Part shown: piece by piece, positions 1-8,729 of the stretch
Layout: the number at the start of each line of letters is the position of its first letter
Numbering within the stretch: position 1 is the first letter of the stretch
NCBI RefSeq assembly: GCF_042682685.1
Contig: NZ_JBHUHX010000051.1
Span: forward strand, 1 to 64,000
Length of the DNA stretch: 64,000 nucleotides
Source of the DNA: Imhoffiella fuscus
Lineage (GTDB): Bacteria; Pseudomonadota; Gammaproteobacteria; Chromatiales; Chromatiaceae
Direction: 5' to 3'
Translations under genes and position numbers: made by a program
Notes under the pieces: generated by a model
The model's database searches: none
What the model saw: the letters and a program-made list of their open reading frames with translations, nothing else
Told to the model about the DNA's origin: nothing

Positions 1-480
1 TGCAAAAGGCTTCAAAGATAAATCTGACCGCCTAAAGGCGGTGGTTTTAACCCTGCTTCGGACAATAAATTTGTTCTGGAGCGTTGTTTTTCCAGAGCCC
101 CGTGGTCCGCACAGTAGATAAGCGACAGTCTCCTTTCGTTCCGCAGCATCAATTAGTCGGTATCGTAGCGTTTCAAGCGTAGGAGAATCCACGTAAAGGT
201 CATCAAAAACCGCTTTGGCTTTACCGTGTGACGGGTTCGCCGTTTGAAGGCCTAGAACATACCGAAAGTATCTAAGTATGTCTTTATCTACATTGTTTTG
301 ATGCTTACTAGAGTCAATTTCTGATTCGAGCATTTCGTCTTGGATTGAGCGTAATGATAGCGGCCTACGCCAAGGGGCGAACAACCCATCTGGACGGGAT
401 TCATCAATAATTTTTTTACAGCCTTCTAAGAATTTCTGTATGACAGAATCGAGTTGCTTCGAGTGCTGCGCATCTGGCAT
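1..480 (-). CDS. Partial P-loop ATPase-like protein, runs off the left edge
   Basis: Reverse-strand reading frame with an ATG at 480-478 and no stop in 160 codons to the window edge. Residues 125-132 (positions 108-85) read GPRGSGKT, a textbook Walker A, preceded by a short hydrophobic strand (VAYLLC), as in AAA/STAND-type ATPases. The upstream ~120 residues match no family I recognise. An AGGA-type ribosome site lies just before the ATG. Base composition is clearly AT-richer than the rest of the window, suggesting transfer. The last ~20 codons run through an insertion-sequence-like hairpin (27-42), so the gene may be cut there. P-loop assignment is firm; the overall function is unknown. Confidence 0.6.
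   Translation of the reverse strand, partial: MPDAQHSKQLDSVIQKFLEGCKKIIDESRPDGLFAPWRRPLSLRSIQDEMLESEIDSSKHQNNVDKDILRYFRYVLGLQTANPSHGKAKAVFDDLYVDSPTLETLRYRLIDAAERKETVAYLLCGPRGSGKTTLQNKFIVRSRVKTTAFRRSDLSLKPFA
27..51. mobile_element. Hairpin resembling an IS200/IS605 right end
   Basis: ACCGCC-TAAA-GGCGGT forms a perfect 6-bp stem with a 4-base loop, followed by GGTTTTAAC. A short GC stem with a TAAA-type loop and a T-rich flank is typical of the subterminal hairpins at IS200/IS605-family right ends. The transposase or tnpB side would lie left of the window and is not visible. A chance hairpin or a terminator of a leftward neighbour is the alternative. Confidence 0.4.
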
Positions 481-687
481 CGAGTACGTCCTAATTCTTA
501 CTAAAGATTGGAAATGAATTACGTATTGGGCGTAATTTAGATCTTGAAGCCGACATGCAAATCATCTACTTAAACATATGTTTCATATAGCAAATAGGGG
601 CTCCAGAAATTAAAAATTAAGCAGCGTCTCGCACCTCCAGAAGATGTAAGCACGAGACGACACGCTCTGCACGATAATGCGATTGCC
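481..687. other. AT-rich intergenic segment between divergent genes
   Basis: About 207 bases between the divergently oriented ATPase gene and the recombinase remnant. It is AT-rich relative to the window and holds an inverted repeat, CGTCTCG at 625-631 and CGAGACG at 653-659. No convincing open frame, attI core (GTTRRRY) or promoter pair was found. Confidence 0.4.
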
Positions 688-1722
688 TTGTCCCCTACCC
701 GCCGTGAATATGGAAACCCATCCGGCTGGGATCGATACCTGTCGCTCTTGGAGCGCCATCGCATCCTACACAAACAACGCAAGTGGTATGTTAAACGCGT
801 GGAGGTATTCATCGAGGCGATGCGCCCGGCGCGTATGCGTGAGGTGACAAATGAGCAAATCACGGCCTTCTTCCCTCGTTATATCCGTGAGCAGCGTTTG
901 ACTGACCTGAAGTGTCTCTAAATCGTGTATATCGTGCAACTGCTTCTCATTGATCTGGCGCATAATCGGGGCGCGGAACAGCTCGATTGGAAATCGACGG
1001 CGAAGAATCTGGCATCGGATCACCCGATCCTTGTATGAACACTGACGCTTGAGGAGGCGATTGAGAACCACTCATATTTCCAACGCTCGGCAGAGGATCT
1101 CGATCTGTTGAAGTCGCTCGCGCGCATAATGCGCGCGAGGCGCTATGTCATCCGGACCGAGCAGACCTATGCTATTGCTGTCACTGCTTTATGCGCTTTT
1201 GCGGCAATTCGGATCCGGCAACTTAGGGACCAGCGGACGTCGAGCGTTTCCTGGCCCATCTGGCGGCCGATCAGGGTGTCGCGGCCAGTAGTACCCAGAA
1301 CCAGGCGCTCAATGCGCTGGTGTTCCTGTTTCGCCATGTCCTGGAGCGGCCTTTGGACGAGCTGCGCTTCACGCGCGCCCGGCGGCCGCCGCGCGTACCG
1401 GTCGTCTTGACCCGGGACGAGATTCGCGCCCTGTTCGACCAGCTGACCGGGACGCGGGCGCTCATGGCGCGGCTCATGTACGGGACCGGGATGCGGCTGA
1501 TGGAATGCATCCGGCTGCGCGTCGGGGATCTCGATTTCGGCAACCGCCGCATCGTCATCCGCGACGGCAAGGGGGCCAAGGATGGGGTGAAGACGACCAT
1601 GAGACATCCGCACGGTCCAGGAACTGCTCGGACATGCGGACGTCTCGACCACCATGATCTATACGCACGTCATGAACCGGCCTGGTGTCCTGCCGGTGAA
1701 GAGCCCCGTCGACGGACTTTGA
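688..1722 (+). pseudogene. Decayed integron-type tyrosine recombinase (integrase)
   Basis: Stitched translation shows one long integrase broken by several lesions. The first frame starts at TTG 688 and meets in-frame stops at 919-921 and about 1036. It continues past them with recognisable text (EEAIENH, LLKSLARIMRARRY, IRTEQTYA) to about 1185. The frame then shifts to the one containing 1191, which has a further TAG inside ATxGPADVERFLAHL. It then reads QNQALNALVFLFRHVLE, the box I arginine in YGTGMRLME, and RDGKGAKD. A deletion near 1590-1609 removes the segment that should carry the HxxR box. The remaining C terminus, RTVQELLGHADVSTTMIYTH, carries the box II histidine and the tyrosine in another frame and ends at TGA 1720-1722. 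The wording is typical of integron integrases with an N-terminal extension. Certainly non-functional; the IntI-specific insertion cannot be checked because it is deleted. Confidence 0.82.
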
Positions 1723-1792
1723 GCCGCTTAACCCGCCCTTAACCCCTCCAGGCGTATCTTTCAGAAATCGGAAAATTTGAACCGCAAAGGCG

Positions 1793-1839
1793 CGAAGGAC
1801 GCTAAGAAATGCGAGGTTGTGAATCTTCAGCGTCCTTCG
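1793..1839. repeat. Inverted repeat downstream of the integrase remnant
   Basis: CGAAGGACGCTAAG at 1793-1806 pairs with CTTCAGCGTCCTTCG at 1825-1839 with one bulged base. A further GC-rich stretch around 1879-1905 loosely resembles the left arm again. It could be a small dispersed element or a terminator-like structure between the recombinase remnant and the efflux operon. No T-run follows. Confidence 0.45.
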
Positions 1840-1933
1840 ACCTCTAGCCGGGCTTCGCCAAGGGCGTGAGCCATTGAAACCCTTTGCGCGCTTTGCGCTC
1901 TTAGAGGTTCGGCAGTTCTTCTCAGGCTCATCA

Positions 1934-3301
1934 ATGCGATCGAAGTTATTCATACAGCAGGGCATCGCCTTCGGCCTGGCCGCTCTGGTCTGCGGCTGCG
2001 CCCTGGGACCGACACGGCCGGATCTGGCCGCCCAGGCCGTGCGCGATGCCGAGCAGGTTCCGGCCTGGTCTCCGCAGCCGGAGGCGGTGCCGTCCGCCTA
2101 TCTCGACGATCTGATCCGCTCGCCCGAGCTGGATGCGCTGGTCAAGGAGGCATTGGCGGCCAATCCGAGCCTTCAACAGACCCTGACCACATTGCGGATC
2201 ACCCGTGCCCAGCGGCGTCAGACCGGGGCCGCGCGGCTGCCGTCGGTCGAGGGCTCGGCCTCGGGATCGCGCGAGCAGTTCGGCGATCCGGCCTATGGCA
2301 GCTCGGTCACGGTGAGCTGGGAGGTGGATCTCTGGGGCAAGCTGTCGGAGGACTATCAGGCCGCCGAGAAGGACGTCGAGGAGCAGCAGGCGCTCTATCG
2401 CTCGGCCCGCGACGCACTGGCGGCGGACCTGATGGAGAACTGGCTGGGTCTGATCGCCGACCGTCACGCCATCGAGATCGAACAGCGCCGGCTCGCCACC
2501 CTGGAGCAGAACGCCGACTTCATCCTACAGCGCTACCGCAGCGGGCTCGGCCGCCTGGAGGATCTGGACAGCGCGCGCAGCTCGGCGGCCAGTTCGAGGG
2601 CCTCGCTCGCCCGGTATCGCGAATCCCTGGCACAGCGCCAGCGCGCGCTCAGGGTGCTGCTGGGACGTGTCGGCGGAACCGAGACGATCGACTTTCCCGC
2701 CGACTATCCGCAGGTGCTCCCTCCCCTCGCCGCCCTGCCGGATCAGACGCTCCAGCGCCGCCCTGACCTCCAGGCCGCCTATGCAGCCATCCAGGCGGCC
2801 GATCTGCGCACCTCGGTCGCCTACAAGGATCTGCTGCCCAGCATCAGTCTGCAGGCGGCCCTCTCCGATGCGGCGGCCAAGCCGAGCGCGACCCTGCTTC
2901 AGGATCCGCTCTGGTCGCTGCTGGGTCAGCTGACCGCGCCCCTCTACCGGGGCGGACAGCTACGCGCGGCCGCCGAAATCGCCAAGTTACAGACGGCCCA
3001 GGCCTACCAGGCCTATCGCGAGACCTTGCTGACCGCCGTGCAGGAGGTCGAGGACGCGCTGGGACAGGAACGGACGCTTGCCGAGCGTCAGACCCATGTC
3101 AAGGCGGCCCTGACCGCCGCACGCAACAACCTGGCCCAGTACGAACGCAGCTACCGGGCCGGGCTGGTCGACATCCTGGATCTGCTGAGCGTCCAGAAGC
3201 AGACCTATGATCTGGAGGCGCAGTTGGACAACCTTCGTTACGAACGCCTGGCGAACCGTGTCGTGCTCGGGCTCGCCCTTGGGCTGGGGACGCGCGCATG
3301 A
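1934..3301 (+). CDS. RND efflux outer-membrane factor (NodT/TolC-type lipoprotein)
   Basis: Outer-membrane channel of a tripartite efflux system, 455 residues. The frame is open from 1874, but ATG 1934 gives a signal peptide (MRSKLFIQQGIAFGLAALVC) with a lipobox-like cysteine at about residue 22, so this start is preferred. Two outer-membrane-efflux repeats are visible, with the alanine- and glutamine-rich helices of the TolC coiled coil (YQAAEKDVEEQQALYRSARD; later YRETLLTAVQEVEDALGQER). The stop overlaps the ATG of the adaptor gene (ATGA at 3298), indicating translational coupling. The substrate cannot be told from sequence. Confidence 0.85.
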   Translation: MRSKLFIQQGIAFGLAALVCGCALGPTRPDLAAQAVRDAEQVPAWSPQPEAVPSAYLDDLIRSPELDALVKEALAANPSLQQTLTTLRITRAQRRQTGAARLPSVEGSASGSREQFGDPAYGSSVTVSWEVDLWGKLSEDYQAAEKDVEEQQALYRSARDALAADLMENWLGLIADRHAIEIEQRRLATLEQNADFILQRYRSGLGRLEDLDSARSSAASSRASLARYRESLAQRQRALRVLLGRVGGTETIDFPADYPQVLPPLAALPDQTLQRRPDLQAAYAAIQAADLRTSVAYKDLLPSISLQAALSDAAAKPSATLLQDPLWSLLGQLTAPLYRGGQLRAAAEIAKLQTAQAYQAYRETLLTAVQEVEDALGQERTLAERQTHVKAALTAARNNLAQYERSYRAGLVDILDLLSVQKQTYDLEAQLDNLRYERLANRVVLGLALGLGTRA

Positions 3302-4572
3302 GTCCGCGCTCCAGACAATGGCTGGTCTTCATCGCCGCTCTGGTCTTGCTGGCCGGCGCCGGACTCTATGTACAGACCCACCTGAATGGCCCGGGTGGCC
3401 GATCGGGTGGATCACCCGGAGCCGGCGGGCCGCCGAGCCAAACCAGCTCCAAGCCCGAGCCTAAGGGCGGACCCTCGGAATCGGCGCCACCCGGTGGAGC
3501 TGCCCCGAAGGGAGCAGGCACGCCCACCCAGCGTCCGGACGTGCGCGTAGTGCGGGTGACACCTGCGCGCTATCAGGCCCAGGTGAGCGGCTACGGGGAG
3601 GCCCGGGCGCACTATGCCCTGACCCTGACGGCCCAGGTCTCTGGCCGTGTCGACGCGCTGTCGGAACATCTCGAATCCGGTCAGCGGGTCGCCAAGGGCG
3701 ATGTCCTGGTGCAGCTGGAGGACAGCGACTATCGCGCCGCTGTCGCCAGCGCCCAGAACGATCTGGCCTCGGCCCAGCTGGCCCTACTCGAAGAGCAGCG
3801 CCAGGGCGTCCAGGCGGCGGCCGAATGGAAGGCCTCTGGGCTGCGCGGCAAGCCGGACTCGGAGCTGGTCCTGCGCAAGCCCCAGCTGGCGGCGGCCAAG
3901 GCTGCGGTGGCCCATGCCGAGGCGACCCTGGTCAGCGCCCGCGAGGATCTGGCCGAGACCCGCATCACCGCCCCCTTCGATGCCCTGGTGGTCGAGCGCA
4001 CTGTCGCGCCCGGCAGCTATGTCCAGGCCGGCACCCAGGTCGCTTCGCTCTACAGTCTGGATCGGCTGGAGGTCTCGGTCGCGCTCTCGGCGCGCGACTG
4101 GAGCACCTTGCCGGACACGCAAACCCTGACCCGGGGCGACTGGCCCGCCAGGCTCACCAGCGTCGAGGACGGCCAGGTCTGGACCGGGCGGGTGCTGCGC
4201 GCCGAGCGCCATCTGGACGAGACCACCCGCCAGCGCGCACTGGTGATCGCCGTCGACCATCCGCTCGACCGTTCGCCGCCCCTTCTGCCCGGCACCTTCG
4301 TGGAGGCCGAGGTGGCGGGCCGCGAGCTCGACGGGCTCTGGCGTCTGCCGAGCGCCGCGCTCAGCCAGCGCGGCGAGATCTGGCGGGTCGACCCGGAGGG
4401 CAACCTGGAGAGCTTCGCCGCCGAGCCGGTGTTCAGCGACGCCCAGGGCATCTATATCGAGGTGCCCGAGACGCTGCGCGGCACCGAGCAGCAGGTACTG
4501 GTCCATCCGCTGAACGGCTATCTGCCGGGCATGGCGGTCAATCCGGTCGAGGTATCGCGCGATGAGGACTGA
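3298..4572 (+). CDS. RND efflux periplasmic adaptor (HlyD/MFP family)
   Basis: 424-residue membrane-fusion protein linking the pump to the outer-membrane factor. An N-terminal hydrophobic anchor (about residues 7-25) is followed by a Pro/Gly/Ser-rich linker to about residue 80. Next come a lipoyl-like half-motif (GRVDALSEHLESGQRVAKGD), an alpha-helical hairpin rich in Ala and Gln, the second lipoyl half (DLAETRITAPFDALVVER) and a beta-barrel domain. It overlaps the upstream gene by 4 bases and the pump gene by 11. The length is usual for the family. Confidence 0.88.
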   Translation: MSPRSRQWLVFIAALVLLAGAGLYVQTHLNGPGGRSGGSPGAGGPPSQTSSKPEPKGGPSESAPPGGAAPKGAGTPTQRPDVRVVRVTPARYQAQVSGYGEARAHYALTLTAQVSGRVDALSEHLESGQRVAKGDVLVQLEDSDYRAAVASAQNDLASAQLALLEEQRQGVQAAAEWKASGLRGKPDSELVLRKPQLAAAKAAVAHAEATLVSAREDLAETRITAPFDALVVERTVAPGSYVQAGTQVASLYSLDRLEVSVALSARDWSTLPDTQTLTRGDWPARLTSVEDGQVWTGRVLRAERHLDETTRQRALVIAVDHPLDRSPPLLPGTFVEAEVAGRELDGLWRLPSAALSQRGEIWRVDPEGNLESFAAEPVFSDAQGIYIEVPETLRGTEQQVLVHPLNGYLPGMAVNPVEVSRDED

Positions 4573-7500
4573 CAGGGGCGGCATCATCGGCTGGTTCGCG
4601 CGCAACCCGGTCGCGGCCAACCTACTGATGATCCTGGTGATCCTCGCGGGCGTCTTCGCCGCTGGCGATCTGCGCAAGGAGGCCTTTCCCAGCCTGGAGC
4701 CGAACAGCATCACGGTGTCCGTCTCCTACGACAGCGGCTCGGCCCAGCAGTCCGAGGAAGGGCTGGCGATCAAGATCGAGGATCAGCTCGAGGGCGTCAC
4801 CGGCATCGACAGCATCACCAGCAGCTCGACCGGCAGCGGCGTCACCGTCACTATCGAGAAGCAGTCGGACTACGATCTCGATACCCTGCTGACCGACGTC
4901 AAGACCAAGGTCGACGCCATCTCGACCTTCCCGGCCGACGCCAAGAATCCGGTCATCCAGAAGGCCGAGCGCGAGGAACACTCGCTCTGGCTGCAGCTCT
5001 ACGGCGATGCCGACCGCCACACCCTGCAGCGCCTGGCCGACGAGCTCAAGTCCGACCTCATGGCCACACCCGAAATCAGCCGAGTCACCATCTCGGGCTG
5101 GCTGGACCCCATGATGGTGGTCGAGATCGACGAGGGCCGGCTGCAGGCCTACGGACTCTCGCTCTCGGACGTGGAGGAGGCGGTCAACGCCGGATCCTCC
5201 AACACCATGACGGCGGTGCTGCGCGACCGCGACCTCTATCTGCAACTCAAGGCCTCGGAGCAGGCCTACCGGGTGGAGGAATTCGCCGCCATCCCTCTGA
5301 TCACGGCCGCCGACGGGCGCGAGATCCGTCTCGGCGACGTGACCCGGATCCGCGACGCCTACGACGACCTCACCTCCTCGCTCCTGCGCTATCAGGGGCA
5401 GGACAGCATCGGGCTACAGGTGGTCACCACCGGGCAGGACGACATCATCGACACGGTCAACGCCGCGCGCCGGGTCGCGGACGTCTGGCAGACGAGCGGC
5501 GATCTGCCGAAGGGCGTCGAGCTGGCGACCTGGTACGACCGCAGCGAGAGCATCCAGAGCCGGCTCGAACTGCTGGTGCGCAACGCCCTGACCGGCATCC
5601 TGCTGGTGTTCGTGCTGCTCGCCGCCTTCCTCGATCTGACCCTGGCCTTCTGGGTCGCCATGGGGCTGCCCTTCATCTTCTTCGGCACCCTCTATTTCAT
5701 GGGCGACGGCTTCATGGGGCTCTCGCTCAACGCCTTCACCACCTTCGGCTTCATCATGGCCCTAGGCATCGTGGTCGACGACGCGGTGGTGGTCGGCGAG
5801 AGCGTCTACACACTGCGCTCCGAGCGCGGCGACACCCTGGGCAACACCATCCGGGGGACGCTGAGGGTGGCGGTGCCGACGCTCTTCGGCGTCTTCACCA
5901 CGGTCGCCGCCTTCTACGCCCTGTCCCAGATCCAGGGGCATCTGGGCGAGCTCTACGCCCAGTTCGCCGACGTGGTGGCCATCTGCCTGATCCTCTCGAT
6001 CGTCGAGTCCAAGCTGATCCTGCCGGCCCATCTGGCCCATCTCAAGACGCATCGCCGGCCGACCCGCAATCCGCTGCTGCGCGGCTGGCAATGGGTGCAG
6101 CGCGGGGCGGATCTGGGGCTGACCCTCTTCCGCGACCGTCTCTACCGGCCGCTGCTGGAGCAGGCGCTGATCCATCGCTACGCGACCGTCCTCGTCTTCC
6201 TGACCGTGCTGGTGCTGGTGATCTCCATGCCCTTCACCGGCGCGGTCCGTCTCAGCTTCTTCCCGGACATCGTTGGCGACACGGTGCGCGCCCAGGTCGC
6301 CATGCGCAACGACGCCAGCTTCGGCCAGACCCATCGGGCGCTCGACCGGCTCGAATCGCTGGCCTACGCGATCGACCGCGAGTTGCGCGGGAACGCGGAC
6401 GAGAGCGGCATCGCCAATCTGCAGGTGCTCTCCTCGGGCGACCAATCCGGGACGGTGACGGTCGAGCTGCACGCCGATCCGCCCTACGACATCCGTGTCT
6501 TCACCAAGCGCTGGCGCGAGGCGGCCGGACTGCCGGAGGGCGTGCGCACCCTCAATGTCCAGAGCTTCCGGCGCATGGTCTCGGCGCTGCGGGTGGAGCT
6601 GCGCGCCAACGACGACGAGGTGCTGACCCTGGCCGGCGAGGCGCTCAAGGCGCATCTGGAGCGCATCCCCGCCGTCTTCGGCATCGAGGACAACCTGGAA
6701 CCCGGCCAGCCCCAGCTGCGACTGGAGCTGACCCAGCAGGGACGGGCGCTGGGGATGACCACCAGCGCCCTCGCCGTCCAGGTGCTGCAGTCCTTCAGCG
6801 GTCAGGTGGTGCAGCGCTATCAGCGCGACAGCGACGAGATCGAGGTCAAGGTCCGCTATCCGGAGATCGACCGTCAGAGCGCGGCCGACGTGCTCCAGGC
6901 CCGGGTGCGCACGCCGGACGGATCGGTGGTGCCGCTCGCCAGCGTGGCGACACTGACCTTCGGCTACACCCGCGACACCATCACCCGCATCGACGGCAAG
7001 CGCGCGGTCTATATCTCGTCCGACCTCGACAAGGACCAGCTCTCGGCGACCGAGCTGGTCACCCAGCTGCAGTCCGATGTAGCCCCACAGCTCGAGCGCC
7101 AGTATCCGGGGCTCGACATCCATTTCGCCGGCGAGGCCGAGGAGCAGGCCGAGACCCAGGCGTCCATGACCCAGATGTTCATGCTGGCGCTACTGCTCAT
7201 CTATCTGCTGCTGGCGATTCCGCTGGGCTCCTACGTCCAGCCGCTGCTGATCATGACGGCCATCCCATTCGGCATCGTCGGGGCCATCCTGGGGCACTGG
7301 ATCAACGGACTCTCGCTCGGCATCCTCTCGCTCAACGGCATCATCGCCCTCAGCGGCGTGGTGGTGAACGACAGCCTGCTGCTGACTGCGCGCTTCAACG
7401 AGCTGCACAAGCGCGCCGACGACGTGCGCGAGGCCGCCGCGCACGCCGGACTCGACCGGCTGCGGGCGGTGCTCCTGACCTCCTTCACCACCTTCGCCGG

Positions 7501-7711
7501 CCTGGTGCCGCTGCTCGGCGAGACCTCGCTACAGGCACAGTTCCTCATCCCGGCGGCGGTCTCGCTGGGGTACGGCATCATGTTCGCGACCTTCATCACG
7601 CTCATCTTCATCCCGGCCCTGCTGCTGATCCAGCAGGATGTCGTCACGCTGATCGGGAGGCTGCGTGACCGTCTCTCCTCCCGCATCAAGGAAGAGAAGC
7701 ACCCATGCTGA
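4562..7711 (+). CDS. RND-family efflux pump, inner-membrane permease
   Basis: 1049-residue proton-driven pump of the AcrB/MexF superfamily. The first transmembrane helix lies at about residues 15-32 (NLLMILVILAGVFAAGDL), followed by the first large periplasmic loop. The TM4 charge-relay motif is LGIVVDDAVVVGESV (two adjacent aspartates). A second periplasmic loop follows, and the C-terminal helices include GIIALSGVVVNDSLLL. Length and internal duplication are normal. It is last of the three structural genes; the two-component genes follow after a repeat array, suggesting dedicated regulation. The hydrophobic/amphiphilic-drug class cannot be assigned to a specific substrate. Confidence 0.9.
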   Translation: MRTDRGGIIGWFARNPVAANLLMILVILAGVFAAGDLRKEAFPSLEPNSITVSVSYDSGSAQQSEEGLAIKIEDQLEGVTGIDSITSSSTGSGVTVTIEKQSDYDLDTLLTDVKTKVDAISTFPADAKNPVIQKAEREEHSLWLQLYGDADRHTLQRLADELKSDLMATPEISRVTISGWLDPMMVVEIDEGRLQAYGLSLSDVEEAVNAGSSNTMTAVLRDRDLYLQLKASEQAYRVEEFAAIPLITAADGREIRLGDVTRIRDAYDDLTSSLLRYQGQDSIGLQVVTTGQDDIIDTVNAARRVADVWQTSGDLPKGVELATWYDRSESIQSRLELLVRNALTGILLVFVLLAAFLDLTLAFWVAMGLPFIFFGTLYFMGDGFMGLSLNAFTTFGFIMALGIVVDDAVVVGESVYTLRSERGDTLGNTIRGTLRVAVPTLFGVFTTVAAFYALSQIQGHLGELYAQFADVVAICLILSIVESKLILPAHLAHLKTHRRPTRNPLLRGWQWVQRGADLGLTLFRDRLYRPLLEQALIHRYATVLVFLTVLVLVISMPFTGAVRLSFFPDIVGDTVRAQVAMRNDASFGQTHRALDRLESLAYAIDRELRGNADESGIANLQVLSSGDQSGTVTVELHADPPYDIRVFTKRWREAAGLPEGVRTLNVQSFRRMVSALRVELRANDDEVLTLAGEALKAHLERIPAVFGIEDNLEPGQPQLRLELTQQGRALGMTTSALAVQVLQSFSGQVVQRYQRDSDEIEVKVRYPEIDRQSAADVLQARVRTPDGSVVPLASVATLTFGYTRDTITRIDGKRAVYISSDLDKDQLSATELVTQLQSDVAPQLERQYPGLDIHFAGEAEEQAETQASMTQMFMLALLLIYLLLAIPLGSYVQPLLIMTAIPFGIVGAILGHWINGLSLGILSLNGIIALSGVVVNDSLLLTARFNELHKRADDVREAAAHAGLDRLRAVLLTSFTTFAGLVPLLGETSLQAQFLIPAAVSLGYGIMFATFITLIFIPALLLIQQDVVTLIGRLRDRLSSRIKEEKHPC

Positions 7712-7725
7712 GCGAACACGTAGGG

Positions 7726-8034
7726 CGCAATAGCGCAGCGTATTGCGCCGAAAGGCAGGCCGTGCCCTACGCGCCAGGTTTCTTTCGACCTCTATTCTTC
7801 AACGGTTCAGCGCATCTCCGCCAACCTCAGCAGCGAAGAACGGGCCGCATGGGGTCATGCGGCGCAATACGCTATCGCTATTGCGCCGAAAGGCAAGCCG
7901 CGCCCTACGCGACAGGTTCCTTTCGCCCCCCATTCGTCGACTTTTCAGCGTCTCTCCGACAACCTCGGCAGCGAAGAACGGGCCGCATGGGGTCATGCGG
8001 CGCAATACGCTATCGCTATTGCGCCCTACGCCGG
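7726..8034. repeat. 138-bp tandem intergenic repeat (2.25 units) with palindromic cores
   Basis: Unit A (7726-7862, 137 bp), unit B (7863-8000, 138 bp) and a truncated unit C (8001-8034) follow head to tail. Each starts with a palindromic core of the form GCGCAATA-CGCTATCGC-TATTGCGCC. The last ~35 bases of A and B plus the following core are identical (for example GAACGGGCCGCATGGGGTCA); the middles differ at scattered sites. Open frames through the array are artefacts of the repeat. Cores of this type act as REP/BIME-like dispersed elements in many bacteria. It separates the pump gene from the regulator gene. Confidence 0.85.
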
Positions 8035-8054
8035 GCTCGCGGGGAGGCGCAGCC

Positions 8055-8729
8055 ATGCTGAGCCTGCTGCTGGTCGAGGACGATCTGGATCTGGCCCAGA
8101 CCCTGGTCGATTACCTGGATCTGGAAGGTATCCGCTGCGACCATGCCAGCAACGGCATGGCCGGACTGGAGCTGATGCGGCGCGGACGCTACGACGCCCT
8201 GCTGCTGGATCTCAACCTGCCCCGGCTCGACGGTCTGAGCGTCTGCCAACGTCTGCGCACGGACGGCAACGACACCCCGATCCTGATGCTCACCGCCCGC
8301 GATCGGCTCGACGACAAGCTGGAGGGCTTTCGCGCCGGCACCGACGACTATCTGGTCAAGCCGTTCGCGCTCCAGGAGCTGGTGGTTCGGGTCCGGGCAC
8401 TGGCTCGGCGCCGCAGCGGTCAGGCCCAGTGTCTGCGCTGCGCCGATCTGGAGATGAACCTGGCCGAGCGGTCGGCGACCCGCGCGGGACGGTCCCTCAA
8501 GCTGACCCCGACCGGCTGGCGGCTGCTGGAGGCCCTGATGCGCGCCTCGCCGGCTGTGGTTTCGCGACAGGCGCTGGAAGCGGCGGTCTGGGGCGAGAAG
8601 ATGCCGGACAGCGACAGCCTCAAGGTGCATCTCTTCCATCTGCGTAAGGCGGTCGACGCGCCCTTCCCCACCCCGCTCATCCAGACCGTCCAAGGTCACG
8701 GTTTCGCGCTCAAGGATCGGGATGCATGA
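8055..8729 (+). CDS. OmpR/PhoB-type response regulator
   Basis: 224-residue two-component regulator. The receiver domain has the acidic pair E8-D9/D10, the phospho-acceptor D52 in LLLDLNLP, T80 and K102 (LVKPF). A winged-helix DNA-binding domain fills residues ~130-224 (LTPTGWRLLEALMRASP, ending TVQGHGFAL). ATG 8055 is chosen over the long open frame upstream because it has GGGGAGG just before it, and upstream codons lie in the repeat array. It overlaps the kinase gene by 4 bases and probably controls the adjacent efflux genes. Confidence 0.9.
   Translation: MLSLLLVEDDLDLAQTLVDYLDLEGIRCDHASNGMAGLELMRRGRYDALLLDLNLPRLDGLSVCQRLRTDGNDTPILMLTARDRLDDKLEGFRAGTDDYLVKPFALQELVVRVRALARRRSGQAQCLRCADLEMNLAERSATRAGRSLKLTPTGWRLLEALMRASPAVVSRQALEAAVWGEKMPDSDSLKVHLFHLRKAVDAPFPTPLIQTVQGHGFALKDRDA

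Noticed and set aside
481..687. attI/attC site beside the integrase remnant
   Set aside because: No GTTRRRY core with a paired RYYYAAC was found; the 625-659 inverted repeat does not fit.
5762..7123. Long antisense open frame across the RND pump gene
   Set aside because: High-GC shadow frame; low-complexity, no motif, no ribosome site, while the + strand pump is unmistakable.
7743..8729. N-terminally extended response regulator starting in the repeat array
   Set aside because: The extension only translates the tandem repeat twice; the receiver domain begins at ATG 8055 with a strong ribosome site.
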